A stretch of 5,295 nucleotides of DNA from positions 1 to 5,295 of the forward strand of contig JANWIB010000049.1 of assembly GCA_025450155.1 (NCBI GenBank), given 5' to 3'. The notes beneath the pieces were generated by a model. The model searched no databases and was not told the DNA's origin. It worked only from the letters and a program-made list of their open reading frames with translations. Position 1 is the stretch's first letter. Each line of letters opens with the position of its first letter. This DNA comes from Sphingobacteriaceae bacterium (GTDB taxonomy: Bacteria; Bacteroidota; Bacteroidia; Sphingobacteriales; Sphingobacteriaceae). Both the position numbers and the translations under genes were made by a program. Below are positions 1 through 5,295 of the stretch, one piece after another.

Positions 1-641
1 TGTCCCTGCGCTTTTAATTCGTCAATCTGGTTTTTGTATTCTTTATCGAAGATGACATAATATTTTCCAACCAGATGGTCGCCTTTGATGCCACTGCTCT
101 GAGGCGTTTCGTCCTTTCCCCATTTCTGCCAGGCCAGCATCGATTTACAAATATGTATCCCCCTGTCGTTAACCAGATTGGCTTTAATCACTTCATAACC
201 ATTTGCCTTTAATATTTCGGCAACGGAATAACCTAATAGATTATTCCTTACATGGCCCAAATGGAGGGGTTTGTTGGTATTTGGAGAAGAATATTCAACC
301 ATAACCTTCTTCCCATTTTTAGGAAAAATTCCATATCCTTCTTTTAAAACATCATTTTTAAAGGCCTTTATCCAATAATTATCTGAAATAGATAAATTCA
401 GGAAGCCTTTTACCACATTAAAATCAGAAACTTCTTTTATGTGCGTTTTTAAAAACTCTCCAATATCATTTGCTGTTTGTTCAGGAGATTTTTTAGAGAA
501 ACGGGTAAATGGGAAGGTGACAAGAGTAACCTGCCCTTCGAACTCTTTACGGGTTTGTTGTAAGTTAATATCAGATTCTGAAATTTCTATATGGTATAGT
601 GCCTTAACGGCATCAAGGGTTCCTTGCAGGATCATGTTCAT
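1..641 (-). CDS. argS: Arginyl-tRNA synthetase, N-terminal part (runs off left edge)
   Basis: This cytoplasmic class I aminoacyl-tRNA synthetase attaches arginine to tRNA-Arg using ATP. Reading the minus strand from 641 gives 213 residues with no stop, and the rest lies beyond the left edge. Residues 1-100 fit the N-terminal Add-1 domain that recognises the tRNA D-loop. The catalytic core then begins with the ArgS hallmark VEYSSPNTNKP (115-125), directly followed by HLGH (127-130), the HIGH-type ATP-binding motif, and then VRNN. NDRGIHI (158-164) is also typical of ArgS. The KMSK region and the anticodon-binding domain are not in view. I chose the ATG at 641-639; a second in-frame ATG two codons later (635-633) is an equally plausible start, and no Shine-Dalgarno sequence decides between them. 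The gene is divergent from the arginine deiminase gene, with 88 bp between the starts. The family call is very secure. Confidence 0.97.
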   Translation of the reverse strand, partial: MNMILQGTLDAVKALYHIEISESDINLQQTRKEFEGQVTLVTFPFTRFSKKSPEQTANDIGEFLKTHIKEVSDFNVVKGFLNLSISDNYWIKAFKNDVLKEGYGIFPKNGKKVMVEYSSPNTNKPLHLGHVRNNLLGYSVAEILKANGYEVIKANLVNDRGIHICKSMLAWQKWGKDETPQSSGIKGDHLVGKYYVIFDKEYKNQIDELKAQG

Positions 642-675
642 TCGCCAAAATTAATTAAAAAGGCATATTTTGCTA

Positions 676-683
676 CAAAATTA
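676..683 (-). promoter_or_regulatory. Possible Bacteroidota -7 box for argS
   Basis: On the minus strand this reads TAATTTTG, a full match to the TAnnTTTG -7 consensus used by the Bacteroidota primary sigma factor. It lies about 35 bp before the argS ATG at 641, leaving room for a leader of roughly 25-30 nt. I see no convincing TTG-type -33 element at the expected spacing, so this rests on one short AT-rich motif. Confidence 0.35.
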
Positions 684-701
684 TATTCCGGTAAAATCTA
701 A

Positions 702-709
702 TAGTTTTG
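702..709 (+). promoter_or_regulatory. Possible Bacteroidota -7 box for the arginine deiminase gene
   Basis: TAGTTTTG matches TAnnTTTG exactly, is followed by C as is common in this group, and ends 20 bp before the ATG at 730. A TTTG at 669-672 is about 29 bp upstream, too far for the usual -33 spacing, so only the -7 half is well supported. It sits 18 bp from the oppositely oriented argS box, so the two promoters would share the same short region. Confidence 0.4.
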
Positions 710-729
710 CATAAACGAAAGTTATCTTC

Positions 730-2169
730 ATGAGTAATGAGCATTTCAAAATAAAGATCAATAGCGAAATTGGCAATCTACGCTGTTTATTGATTCATAG
801 CCCCGATAGTGGTTTGGGCAAAGTAGTGCCTTCAAAAGCCCAGGATTGGCTGTTTGAGGATATTGTACATTTAGATACCGTACGCAGAAAAGAATACGAT
901 CTTTACGTAAAGTTGTTGTTATATTTCCTTGATCCTGAAAAGATTAAGGGGAAGTTGAAAGAGATTGATGCCAATAACCGGGCATTTTTCAAACCCGATG
1001 ATCCCAATTTTCATCATTCAGATAAAGTAATCGAACTTCAAACATTGTTATCGGATATTTTGGCTATGGATGATGTTCGCAAAAAACTAGTGGCTTCGGT
1101 CTGTGCCATAGAAGGATGCACCTATCGTTTACAACAAGAGTTAATTGAAACCCCTCCTATTCAGCTGGCTAAAGTTTTTATATCCGGATCATTAAATGAT
1201 AAAATGATTTTTGCACCCATTCCGAACTTTATTTTTACCCGGGATATCGGCATCGCGATTAACGACCATATTCTTTTAAACAAACCCGCAAAGCCAGCTC
1301 GATCACGCGAAACATTATTGGCACGGTATATTTTCTTTAATCACCCCTTGTTTTCGAATTACAAGAATAAAATCATCGAAATACCCGATAATGTTCAATA
1401 TTTTCTTCGTCCGGGAGAAGAGCAAACTGAAAAAACGACATTAGAGGGTGGTGATGTGATGGTGGTGAGTAAAGATCATTTATTGATTGGCTGTAGTGAA
1501 CGTACTTCTTTCAGTGGCGCAAGCGAAACCATAAAATTGCTTTTTGAAAATAATATAATTAGCAAAGCTACGGTGGTAAAAATTCCTAGTAAACGAGATT
1601 TCATGCACATCGACACCATTTTCACCCAGGTAAAAAGAGATGTATGGGTGGTTTTGGGTTCGATTGCGGCTCCTGAACCTGACCCCAAACATGAGGTATT
1701 GAATTATCTAACGGAAAAAGACAATAAAGAACGGCCTGAGATTATTCAATTTACTAAAACGGATATCCAAAACCCAAAACGATTCGATTGTATACAGGAT
1801 CTTTTAGCCGATGTGAGCATAAATGATTTAGGATGTAAAGAAAAACCGCGTTTTATCTACTCAGGAAACAATGAGTTTCCATTTGATGCCCGTGAACAAT
1901 GGACGGATTCCTGCAATTTATTAGCCGTAAAAGAAGGTGTTGTTTTCGGCTATGACCGGAATGACAAAACCGTTGAAGCATTTAAAACCAATGGATTTAG
2001 AGTAATTACCGCGGTTGATTTATTTGAAAAATTCGAAAGTGGAGAATTGAATCCAGAGACTCTAACCGATACCTTGGTTTTAATCCCATCGGCAGAACTC
2101 TCCAGAGCCCGGGGCGGTTTTCATTGTATGAGCCTTCCTTTGTTTAGGGATGAAATTATGGATGTGTAA
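730..2169 (+). CDS. arcA: Arginine deiminase (long Bacteroidota form)
   Basis: Predicted cytoplasmic hydrolase converting L-arginine to L-citrulline and ammonia. The fold is the guanidino-modifying (pentein) type, and all catalytic positions of characterised arginine deiminases have counterparts. FTRD (169-172) carries the substrate-binding Asp172, and LEGGD (238-242) carries Glu239. MHIDTIFT (292-299) supplies His293 and Asp295, and RGGFHCMSLPL (461-471) supplies the nucleophile Cys466 near the C-terminus. The N-terminal SEIGNLRCLLIHSP (12-25) and the REQWTDSCNLLAV segment (388-400) also fit. At 479 residues it is longer than classical ArcA (about 405-420); extra sequence appears around residues 65-110 and 315-375. 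The ATG at 730 starts immediately before the conserved N-terminus and follows a good -7 box. There is no Shine-Dalgarno sequence. The next gene downstream acts on citrulline, the product of this enzyme, which supports the call. A different guanidino substrate cannot be excluded. Confidence 0.88.
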   Translation: MSNEHFKIKINSEIGNLRCLLIHSPDSGLGKVVPSKAQDWLFEDIVHLDTVRRKEYDLYVKLLLYFLDPEKIKGKLKEIDANNRAFFKPDDPNFHHSDKVIELQTLLSDILAMDDVRKKLVASVCAIEGCTYRLQQELIETPPIQLAKVFISGSLNDKMIFAPIPNFIFTRDIGIAINDHILLNKPAKPARSRETLLARYIFFNHPLFSNYKNKIIEIPDNVQYFLRPGEEQTEKTTLEGGDVMVVSKDHLLIGCSERTSFSGASETIKLLFENNIISKATVVKIPSKRDFMHIDTIFTQVKRDVWVVLGSIAAPEPDPKHEVLNYLTEKDNKERPEIIQFTKTDIQNPKRFDCIQDLLADVSINDLGCKEKPRFIYSGNNEFPFDAREQWTDSCNLLAVKEGVVFGYDRNDKTVEAFKTNGFRVITAVDLFEKFESGELNPETLTDTLVLIPSAELSRARGGFHCMSLPLFRDEIMDV

Positions 2170-2192
2170 CTGGCTTATTAGGAATTAAAAAT

Positions 2193-2227
2193 TCAAAAAT
2201 CGTAATTCGTAAATCTAAAATCGGTAT
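2193..2227 (+). repeat. Degenerate 7-bp tandem repeat in the deiminase-ctlX gap
   Basis: Five consecutive 7-nt units, each starting with TC, run in phase: TCAAAAA, TCGTAAT, TCGTAAA, TCTAAAA and TCGGTAT. The array ends one base before the ctlX ATG and fills more than half of the 59-bp gap after the deiminase stop codon. Two of the units differ by a single base. Its role is unknown; it could be a decayed short-sequence repeat, a spacer or a leader element. Confidence 0.5.
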
Positions 2228-2228
2228 A

Positions 2229-3149
2229 ATGCAAACTACTTCAACCATATTAATGATCAGGCCTGTAAACTTCGGATTCAATGAGCAGACTGCCGAAAGT
2301 AATGCGTTTCAGGATAGAACGGCTATACAACAAGATGTTCAAGAGAAAGCATTAAAGGAATTCGATGTTTTTGTTGAGAAACTTCGCAGTAAGGACATTG
2401 AGGTTATTGTTGTGGAAGATACAATAACTCCACATACCCCCGATTCTATTTTTCCAAATAACTGGATATCCACCCATACCGACGGCAAGGTTTTTTTATA
2501 CCCCATGCAAGCTGAAAACCGGCGTTTAGAACGCCGGGAAGACTTGATAGAAACCTTAAAAAAGCAATTCAAATTAACCGGAATAAATGACCTGAGTTAT
2601 TTTGAGCAGGAAAATAAGTTTCTGGAAGGTACAGGTAGTCTGGTATTAGATCATGATCATCGTATCGCCTACTCTTGCCTTTCTTCCAGAACAAACACCG
2701 AGGTTTTAGCCAAGTTTTGTGAGCAAACTGGTTATAAGGCAGTTACATTTCATGCCGTAGACGAAAATGGGAAAGCTATTTACCACACCAATGTAATGAT
2801 GTGTGTGGCCGATCATTTTGTGGTAATTTGTTTGGATACGATTAAAGACGATTTGGAAAAAAATAATGTGGTTGAATCATTAGTAGCAACTGGAAAAGAA
2901 ATTGTTCAAATAAGTATGGAGCAAATGAATCAATTTGCCGGCAATATGCTTCAGCTTATAAATAAAAAAGGTGAGCTTTTTCTCATTATGTCAGAACGGG
3001 CCTATAAATCGCTTTCAAAACCACAAATCAACCAAATTGAAGCCTTTAGCCAGATTATTTATTCTAATTTAGAAACTATTGAGAATAATGGCGGTGGAAG
3101 TGCCCGGTGTATGATTGCTGAAATATATCTTCCGAAAAAAAATGATTAA
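2229..3149 (+). CDS. ctlX: Citrulline hydrolase (CtlX-type amidinotransferase family)
   Basis: This 306-residue protein belongs to the amidinotransferase/DDAH-like branch of the guanidino-modifying superfamily. The closest named function I recognise is CtlX, the citrulline ureidase described in Francisella, which hydrolyses citrulline to ornithine, CO2 and ammonia. Motifs run in order: SIFPNNW (73-79), FLEGTGSLVL (131-140) with Glu133 at the substrate pocket, CLSSRTN (150-156), YHTNVMM (185-191) with the likely catalytic His186, QFAGNMLQL (235-243), and GGGSARCMIAEI (288-299) with the nucleophile Cys294. The protein appears complete, soluble and cytoplasmic. It lies 59 bp after the arginine deiminase gene on the same strand, so co-transcription is likely and fits successive steps. 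The ATG at 2229 has no clear Shine-Dalgarno sequence. Many relatives are annotated only as amidinotransferase; dimethylarginine hydrolase or a second deiminase are the main alternatives. Confidence 0.82.
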   Translation: MQTTSTILMIRPVNFGFNEQTAESNAFQDRTAIQQDVQEKALKEFDVFVEKLRSKDIEVIVVEDTITPHTPDSIFPNNWISTHTDGKVFLYPMQAENRRLERREDLIETLKKQFKLTGINDLSYFEQENKFLEGTGSLVLDHDHRIAYSCLSSRTNTEVLAKFCEQTGYKAVTFHAVDENGKAIYHTNVMMCVADHFVVICLDTIKDDLEKNNVVESLVATGKEIVQISMEQMNQFAGNMLQLINKKGELFLIMSERAYKSLSKPQINQIEAFSQIIYSNLETIENNGGGSARCMIAEIYLPKKND

Positions 3150-3522
3150 GAGAATACTCAAAATAATAGTCACTACTTTCCTATTAAGCATATTGCTATG
3201 CACTATATACCTTTTTCTATTAAATTATAATAAGAAAGATCCAAGCAATTACTTTGGAATGTATGCCGCACTTTGCTATTTAGGTATATCATTTTTAACC
3301 CTTAGTTCTGCAACCATCTTTTTAAATTTAAACGTAAAAGTTAGACAGAATAAATTTTTGCGTTTTCTATCATTTTATCTTTTACCATTTATTTTTACAA
3401 TGTCAGAAATGCTGCCAAGACTGACACGTGGAATCAAGGGTGAAATCACAGTTATGCTTCCGGTATTCATACCGTTTTTTATAAGTTTAACCATAGCATA
3501 TTATTTTTTCAAAAATCCGTAA
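3142..3522 (+). CDS. Small four-helix membrane protein, unknown function
   Basis: I do not recognise a family for this 126-residue protein. It is strongly hydrophobic, with four predicted membrane helices at about residues 7-28, 37-63, 73-90 and 102-123. Short polar links separate them, including KKDPSN (31-36) and the basic, Arg/Lys-rich stretch 93-100. It starts with the basic MIKR, which suggests a cytoplasmic N-terminus. The start at 3142 overlaps the ctlX stop by 8 bp in ATGATTAA, an arrangement typical of translational coupling. An in-frame ATG at 3115 would add nine residues (MLKYIFRKK) but overlap ctlX by 35 bp, so I prefer 3142. Placement suggests it is the last gene of the deiminase-ctlX transcript. 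A role in moving a substrate or product is only a guess, since no transporter motif is visible. Confidence 0.72.
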   Translation: MIKRILKIIVTTFLLSILLCTIYLFLLNYNKKDPSNYFGMYAALCYLGISFLTLSSATIFLNLNVKVRQNKFLRFLSFYLLPFIFTMSEMLPRLTRGIKGEITVMLPVFIPFFISLTIAYYFFKNP

Positions 3523-3562
3523 ACAACCCACCTTCAAAACAAAACAAAGCTATAATTATTTT

Positions 3563-3581
3563 AGTTCAGGAAAACTGAATT
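3563..3581. other. Weak hairpin between the convergent genes
   Basis: AGTTCAG and CTGAATT can form a 7-bp stem (one G-U pair) around a GAAAA loop, in the 86 bp between the membrane protein gene and the converging ytxH gene. No T-run follows the stem on either strand, so it is not a canonical intrinsic terminator, although the position between converging stop codons would suit one. Confidence 0.3.
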
Positions 3582-3608
3582 GTAAGGATTAGGAATGACT
3601 TAGGTAGT

Positions 3609-3839
3609 TTATCTAATGTGTAAAGCTTTTAAGCCTTTATTTAACGTTCTTGAACCACGATCAATATTATGCTTAATTATTTCTATGGTGTCGTTGAAAT
3701 TATCGGCAAAATCCATTCCTCTTGTTCTAATTTTTCTTCGTATGACAGCACCTCTTGAAGGAGCATATAAAACGCCGACAATTCCGCCCGCAACTGCAGC
3801 AGCAGCGATAAATGATAAGATTCTCATTGTATTTTTCAT
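3609..3839 (-). CDS. YtxH-family small membrane protein
   Basis: A 76-residue protein with the layout of YtxH domain proteins (the GvpP-like family of short membrane-anchored proteins often linked to stress or envelope functions). One small-residue-rich, glycine-containing helix (about 7-25, with AAAAVAGGIVGVLY) is followed at once by APSRG (26-30), matching the usual LxAPxxG signature. Next come the basic RRKIRTRG stretch (34-41) and an amphipathic tail of about 35 residues likely to sit in the cytoplasm. The length is short but within the family range. The ATG at 3839 places the helix right at the N-terminus; Met5 is a possible alternative. No obvious Shine-Dalgarno sequence or clean promoter precedes it. 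It lies opposite to its neighbours, converging on the membrane protein gene and diverging from the DUF2059 gene, so it is probably transcribed alone. It has no visible link to arginine metabolism. Confidence 0.8.
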   Translation of the reverse strand: MKNTMRILSFIAAAAVAGGIVGVLYAPSRGAVIRRKIRTRGMDFADNFNDTIEIIKHNIDRGSRTLNKGLKALHIR

Positions 3840-3911
3840 GGCATTAACTATTTATTTGAATTTTATAATAACAATCATCCGTAGGTTTAGTTCTGATAAA
3901 GTCCAATAAGA

Positions 3912-4010
3912 AACATGATTCTCGTCAGCCAAAGAAAAGAGCTCGAACCATAGTAAAACATTTTTTATGCTTACTTTTATTGCGTTACATACAAAAGATA
4001 GAATCATGTT
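3912..4010. repeat. 11-bp perfect inverted repeat in the ytxH/DUF2059 divergent region
   Basis: AACATGATTCT at 3912-3922 is the exact reverse complement of AGAATCATGTT at 4000-4010, with 77 bp between the arms. The right arm contains the ATG chosen for the DUF2059 protein. The left arm places a mirrored ATG on the minus strand that opens only a nine-codon reading frame. It may be chance or a remnant of a duplicated start region. Confidence 0.4.
3972..3979 (+). promoter_or_regulatory. Candidate -7 box for the DUF2059 gene
   Basis: TACTTTTA matches the Bacteroidota TAnnTTTG consensus except at the last base and lies 26 bp before the preferred ATG at 4006. If real, transcription would begin downstream of the alternative ATG at 3967, supporting the shorter protein. 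No -33 element is clear, and the region is AT-rich enough for chance matches. Confidence 0.22.
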
Positions 4011-4467
4011 AAAAAAAATCGTATGGTTTGTATTTATTCTTACCGTTACAAGCCAATTTGGAGTGTTTGCTCAGAATGACGCCAGTCGCAAACGTGTAGC
4101 GGAAGAATTACTGGTAGTGGCTCATGCGCAAGAGTCTTTTAACGAAACTATGGAGAAGGCATTAGAGGGGCAATCTAAAATTTTACCGGAAGAAAACAGG
4201 GCAGCTTTTGTGGGCGCAATGAAAGATTTTATCAATACCTATATGAAATGGGAAGTGATTAAATCAGAAATGGTTAATCTTTATGCCAGTGAATTTACTG
4301 AATCGGAACTAAAAGAATTAATTGCATTTTATAAAACGCCTATCGGGCAAAAAATACTTATAAAACTACCCGCAATTACGACAAGAAGCATGGAAATAGG
4401 CACAAAAATACTCACTGATCATAAAGAAGAGCTAACTCAATTGATGATGAAGGCGATGGAGAAATAA
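4006..4467 (+). CDS. Secreted DUF2059 domain protein
   Basis: A 153-residue exported protein. Residues 1-22 form a signal peptide: basic MLKK, a hydrophobic core WFVFILTVTSQFGV, and a VFA-Q cleavage site, so the mature protein probably starts at Gln23 in the periplasm. The remainder is helical and charged. The C-terminal half (about 78-135) matches DUF2059, whose recognisable core here is LKELIAFYKTPIGQKILIKLP (102-122), preceded by LYASEFTESE. The function of this family is unknown. An in-frame ATG at 3967 would add 13 residues before the signal peptide; I reject it because it would bury the signal sequence, and the bases before 4006 are purine-rich (AAAAGATAGA). The protein is flanked by the divergent ytxH gene and, 108 bp downstream, the arginine decarboxylase gene. 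The gap suggests a separate promoter for the latter, and nothing in the sequence ties this protein to arginine metabolism. Confidence 0.83.
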   Translation: MLKKIVWFVFILTVTSQFGVFAQNDASRKRVAEELLVVAHAQESFNETMEKALEGQSKILPEENRAAFVGAMKDFINTYMKWEVIKSEMVNLYASEFTESELKELIAFYKTPIGQKILIKLPAITTRSMEIGTKILTDHKEELTQLMMKAMEK

Positions 4468-4553
4468 AGACTCACTTTAAATATGTCATTGGCCCAACAT
4501 TTTTCTCTTACAATAAGAAAACCAGAAGTATACTAATATTCATCAAAAAATTA

Positions 4554-4566
4554 CACTTTTGCAAAA
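4554..4566 (+). promoter_or_regulatory. Candidate -7 box with TTTTGCAAAA palindrome before the decarboxylase gene
   Basis: CACTTTTG (4554-4561) matches TAnnTTTG except at the first base. It overlaps a perfect 10-bp palindrome, TTTTGCAAAA (4557-4566), that ends nine bases before the ATG at 4576. If this is the promoter, the leader is very short. The palindrome could be an operator half or simply the T-rich box meeting an A-rich leader. Confidence 0.25.
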
Positions 4567-4575
4567 AATTAGAAC

Positions 4576-5295
4576 ATGCAGAGTTACCAGGAATTTCTCG
4601 ACCTGAGCGTTGAGTTCCCGCAGGAAGGTTTTGATATTATTGATGATGAGTTATATTTCCATGACCTCAATTTGATGGAAATGATTGAGACGTATGGCAC
4701 TCCCCTGCGTTTTACGTATTTGCCCATTATTAGTAAAAAAATACAACAGGCTAAGCTACTTTTTCAGCGTGCCATTGTCAATAATAATTATCGTGGTAGC
4801 TATATGTACTGCTATTGTACTAAAAGTTCGCATTTTAGACATGTAGTTGAAGAAGCGCTAAGAAATGATATTCACTTAGAAACTTCTTCTGCCTTTGATA
4901 TGCCGATGATTGATGCCCTGGAAAAAAAGGGAGTGGTAAGTAAAGACATTACTGTAATATGCAATGGTTTTAAAACCTATCAATATAAACAATACATTAT
5001 TGATATGTTTCATGATGGTTTTAAAAACATTATCCCGGTATTGGATAATAAAGAAGAATTTAATATTTACGATGATGAGTTAGACCTTCCGTGTAGTTTG
5101 GGTATCCGGATAGCGGCTGAGGAACAACCGGATTCACAATTTTATACCTCCCGTTTAGGAATCCGGCTCGAAGATGTTCTGGATTTTTATAACAGCAAGA
5201 TTGCACACAATCCTAATTTCAAGGTTAAGCTACTTCACTTTTTTATCAATTCTGGTATTTCGGATACGCCTTATTATTGGAATGAGTTAGAGAAA
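4576..5295 (+). CDS. speA: Arginine decarboxylase, N-terminal part (runs off right edge)
   Basis: Predicted PLP-dependent fold type III decarboxylase (alanine racemase-like barrel) converting arginine to agmatine, the first step of an arginine-based polyamine route. The visible 240 residues are open to the right edge; the family is roughly 460 residues long in Bacteroidota, so about half is missing. YCYCTKSSHF (78-87) holds Lys83, the expected PLP Schiff-base lysine. LETSSAFDMPM (101-111), VICNGFK (127-133), SRLGIRLED (192-200) and LLHFFINSGISD (219-230) occupy positions of conserved barrel strands. This is the compact Bacteroidota form, not the much longer E. coli SpeA. The catalytic C-terminal domain and its substrate-specificity residues are out of view, so ornithine, lysine or carboxynorspermidine decarboxylase relatives are alternatives. 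However, the close resemblance to Bacteroidota proteins annotated as arginine decarboxylase and the arginine-rich neighbourhood favour arginine. The ATG at 4576 starts the conserved N-terminus. Confidence 0.87.
   Translation, partial: MQSYQEFLDLSVEFPQEGFDIIDDELYFHDLNLMEMIETYGTPLRFTYLPIISKKIQQAKLLFQRAIVNNNYRGSYMYCYCTKSSHFRHVVEEALRNDIHLETSSAFDMPMIDALEKKGVVSKDITVICNGFKTYQYKQYIIDMFHDGFKNIIPVLDNKEEFNIYDDELDLPCSLGIRIAAEEQPDSQFYTSRLGIRLEDVLDFYNSKIAHNPNFKVKLLHFFINSGISDTPYYWNELEK

Noticed and set aside
439..654. Plus-strand open frame of 71 codons
   Set aside because: It lies antisense to the N-terminal coding sequence of argS, which has unmistakable family motifs; the translated product is not protein-like.
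1476..1692. Two overlapping minus-strand open frames of 70 codons
   Set aside because: Both are antisense shadows inside the arginine deiminase gene, over its conserved HID region.
2339..2572. Minus-strand open frame of 77 codons
   Set aside because: Antisense to the well-supported ctlX gene, with a Ser/Phe-rich, low-quality translation.
3115..3141. Upstream ATG at 3115 for the small membrane protein
   Set aside because: It would overlap ctlX by 35 bp across its conserved C-terminal codons; the ATG at 3142 gives a typical short overlap and a better helix-proximal start.
3616..3909. Plus-strand open frame of 97 codons opposite ytxH
   Set aside because: The minus-strand reading has a clear YtxH signature (glycine-rich helix then APSRG), while this frame is its complement plus an AT-rich tail.
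3967..4005. Upstream ATG at 3967 for the DUF2059 protein
   Set aside because: It would place 13 polar residues ahead of an otherwise textbook signal peptide, and it precedes the candidate -7 box.
4501..4521. Possible terminator hairpin after the DUF2059 gene (TTTTC...GAAAA)
   Set aside because: The stem is almost all A-T, needs a two-base bulge and a three-base loop, and has no following T-run, so chance pairing is more likely.

Overview
The window reads as a chromosomal segment from a Bacteroidota bacterium, most likely a Sphingobacteriia-type lineage. This is an inference from three things: AT-rich DNA, almost no Shine-Dalgarno sequences before the starts, and promoter-like TAnnTTTG boxes ahead of some genes. 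The Bacteroidota-type arginine decarboxylase at the right end fits this. No mobile element, CRISPR array, tRNA or rRNA is visible.

Layout, left to right. The minus strand up to 641 holds the N-terminal 213 residues of arginyl-tRNA synthetase (argS), which runs off the left edge. A compact 88-bp divergent promoter region separates it from a plus-strand run: a long arginine deiminase (730-2169), then a CtlX-type citrulline hydrolase (2229-3149), then a small four-helix membrane protein of unknown function whose likely start overlaps the ctlX stop. A short minus-strand YtxH-family membrane protein (3609-3839) converges on that run. A secreted DUF2059 protein (4006-4467) diverges from the ytxH gene. 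The last gene (4576 to the right edge) is the first 240 residues of a PLP-dependent arginine decarboxylase. No gene-free stretch exceeds 300 bp.

Four of the seven genes use arginine or its direct product. ArgS charges it to tRNA. The deiminase turns it into citrulline and ammonia. CtlX would cleave citrulline to ornithine, CO2 and ammonia. The decarboxylase makes agmatine for polyamine synthesis. The deiminase plus CtlX pair would give arginine to ornithine conversion without ornithine carbamoyltransferase or carbamate kinase, so without ATP recovery. This looks like a nitrogen-release or arginine-disposal route rather than the classical fermentative ADI pathway. The specificities are inferred from family motifs and context. 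The less explained items are a degenerate 7-bp tandem repeat that fills the gap before ctlX, an A8 tract at the overlapping ctlX/membrane-protein junction, and the unknown membrane protein itself.
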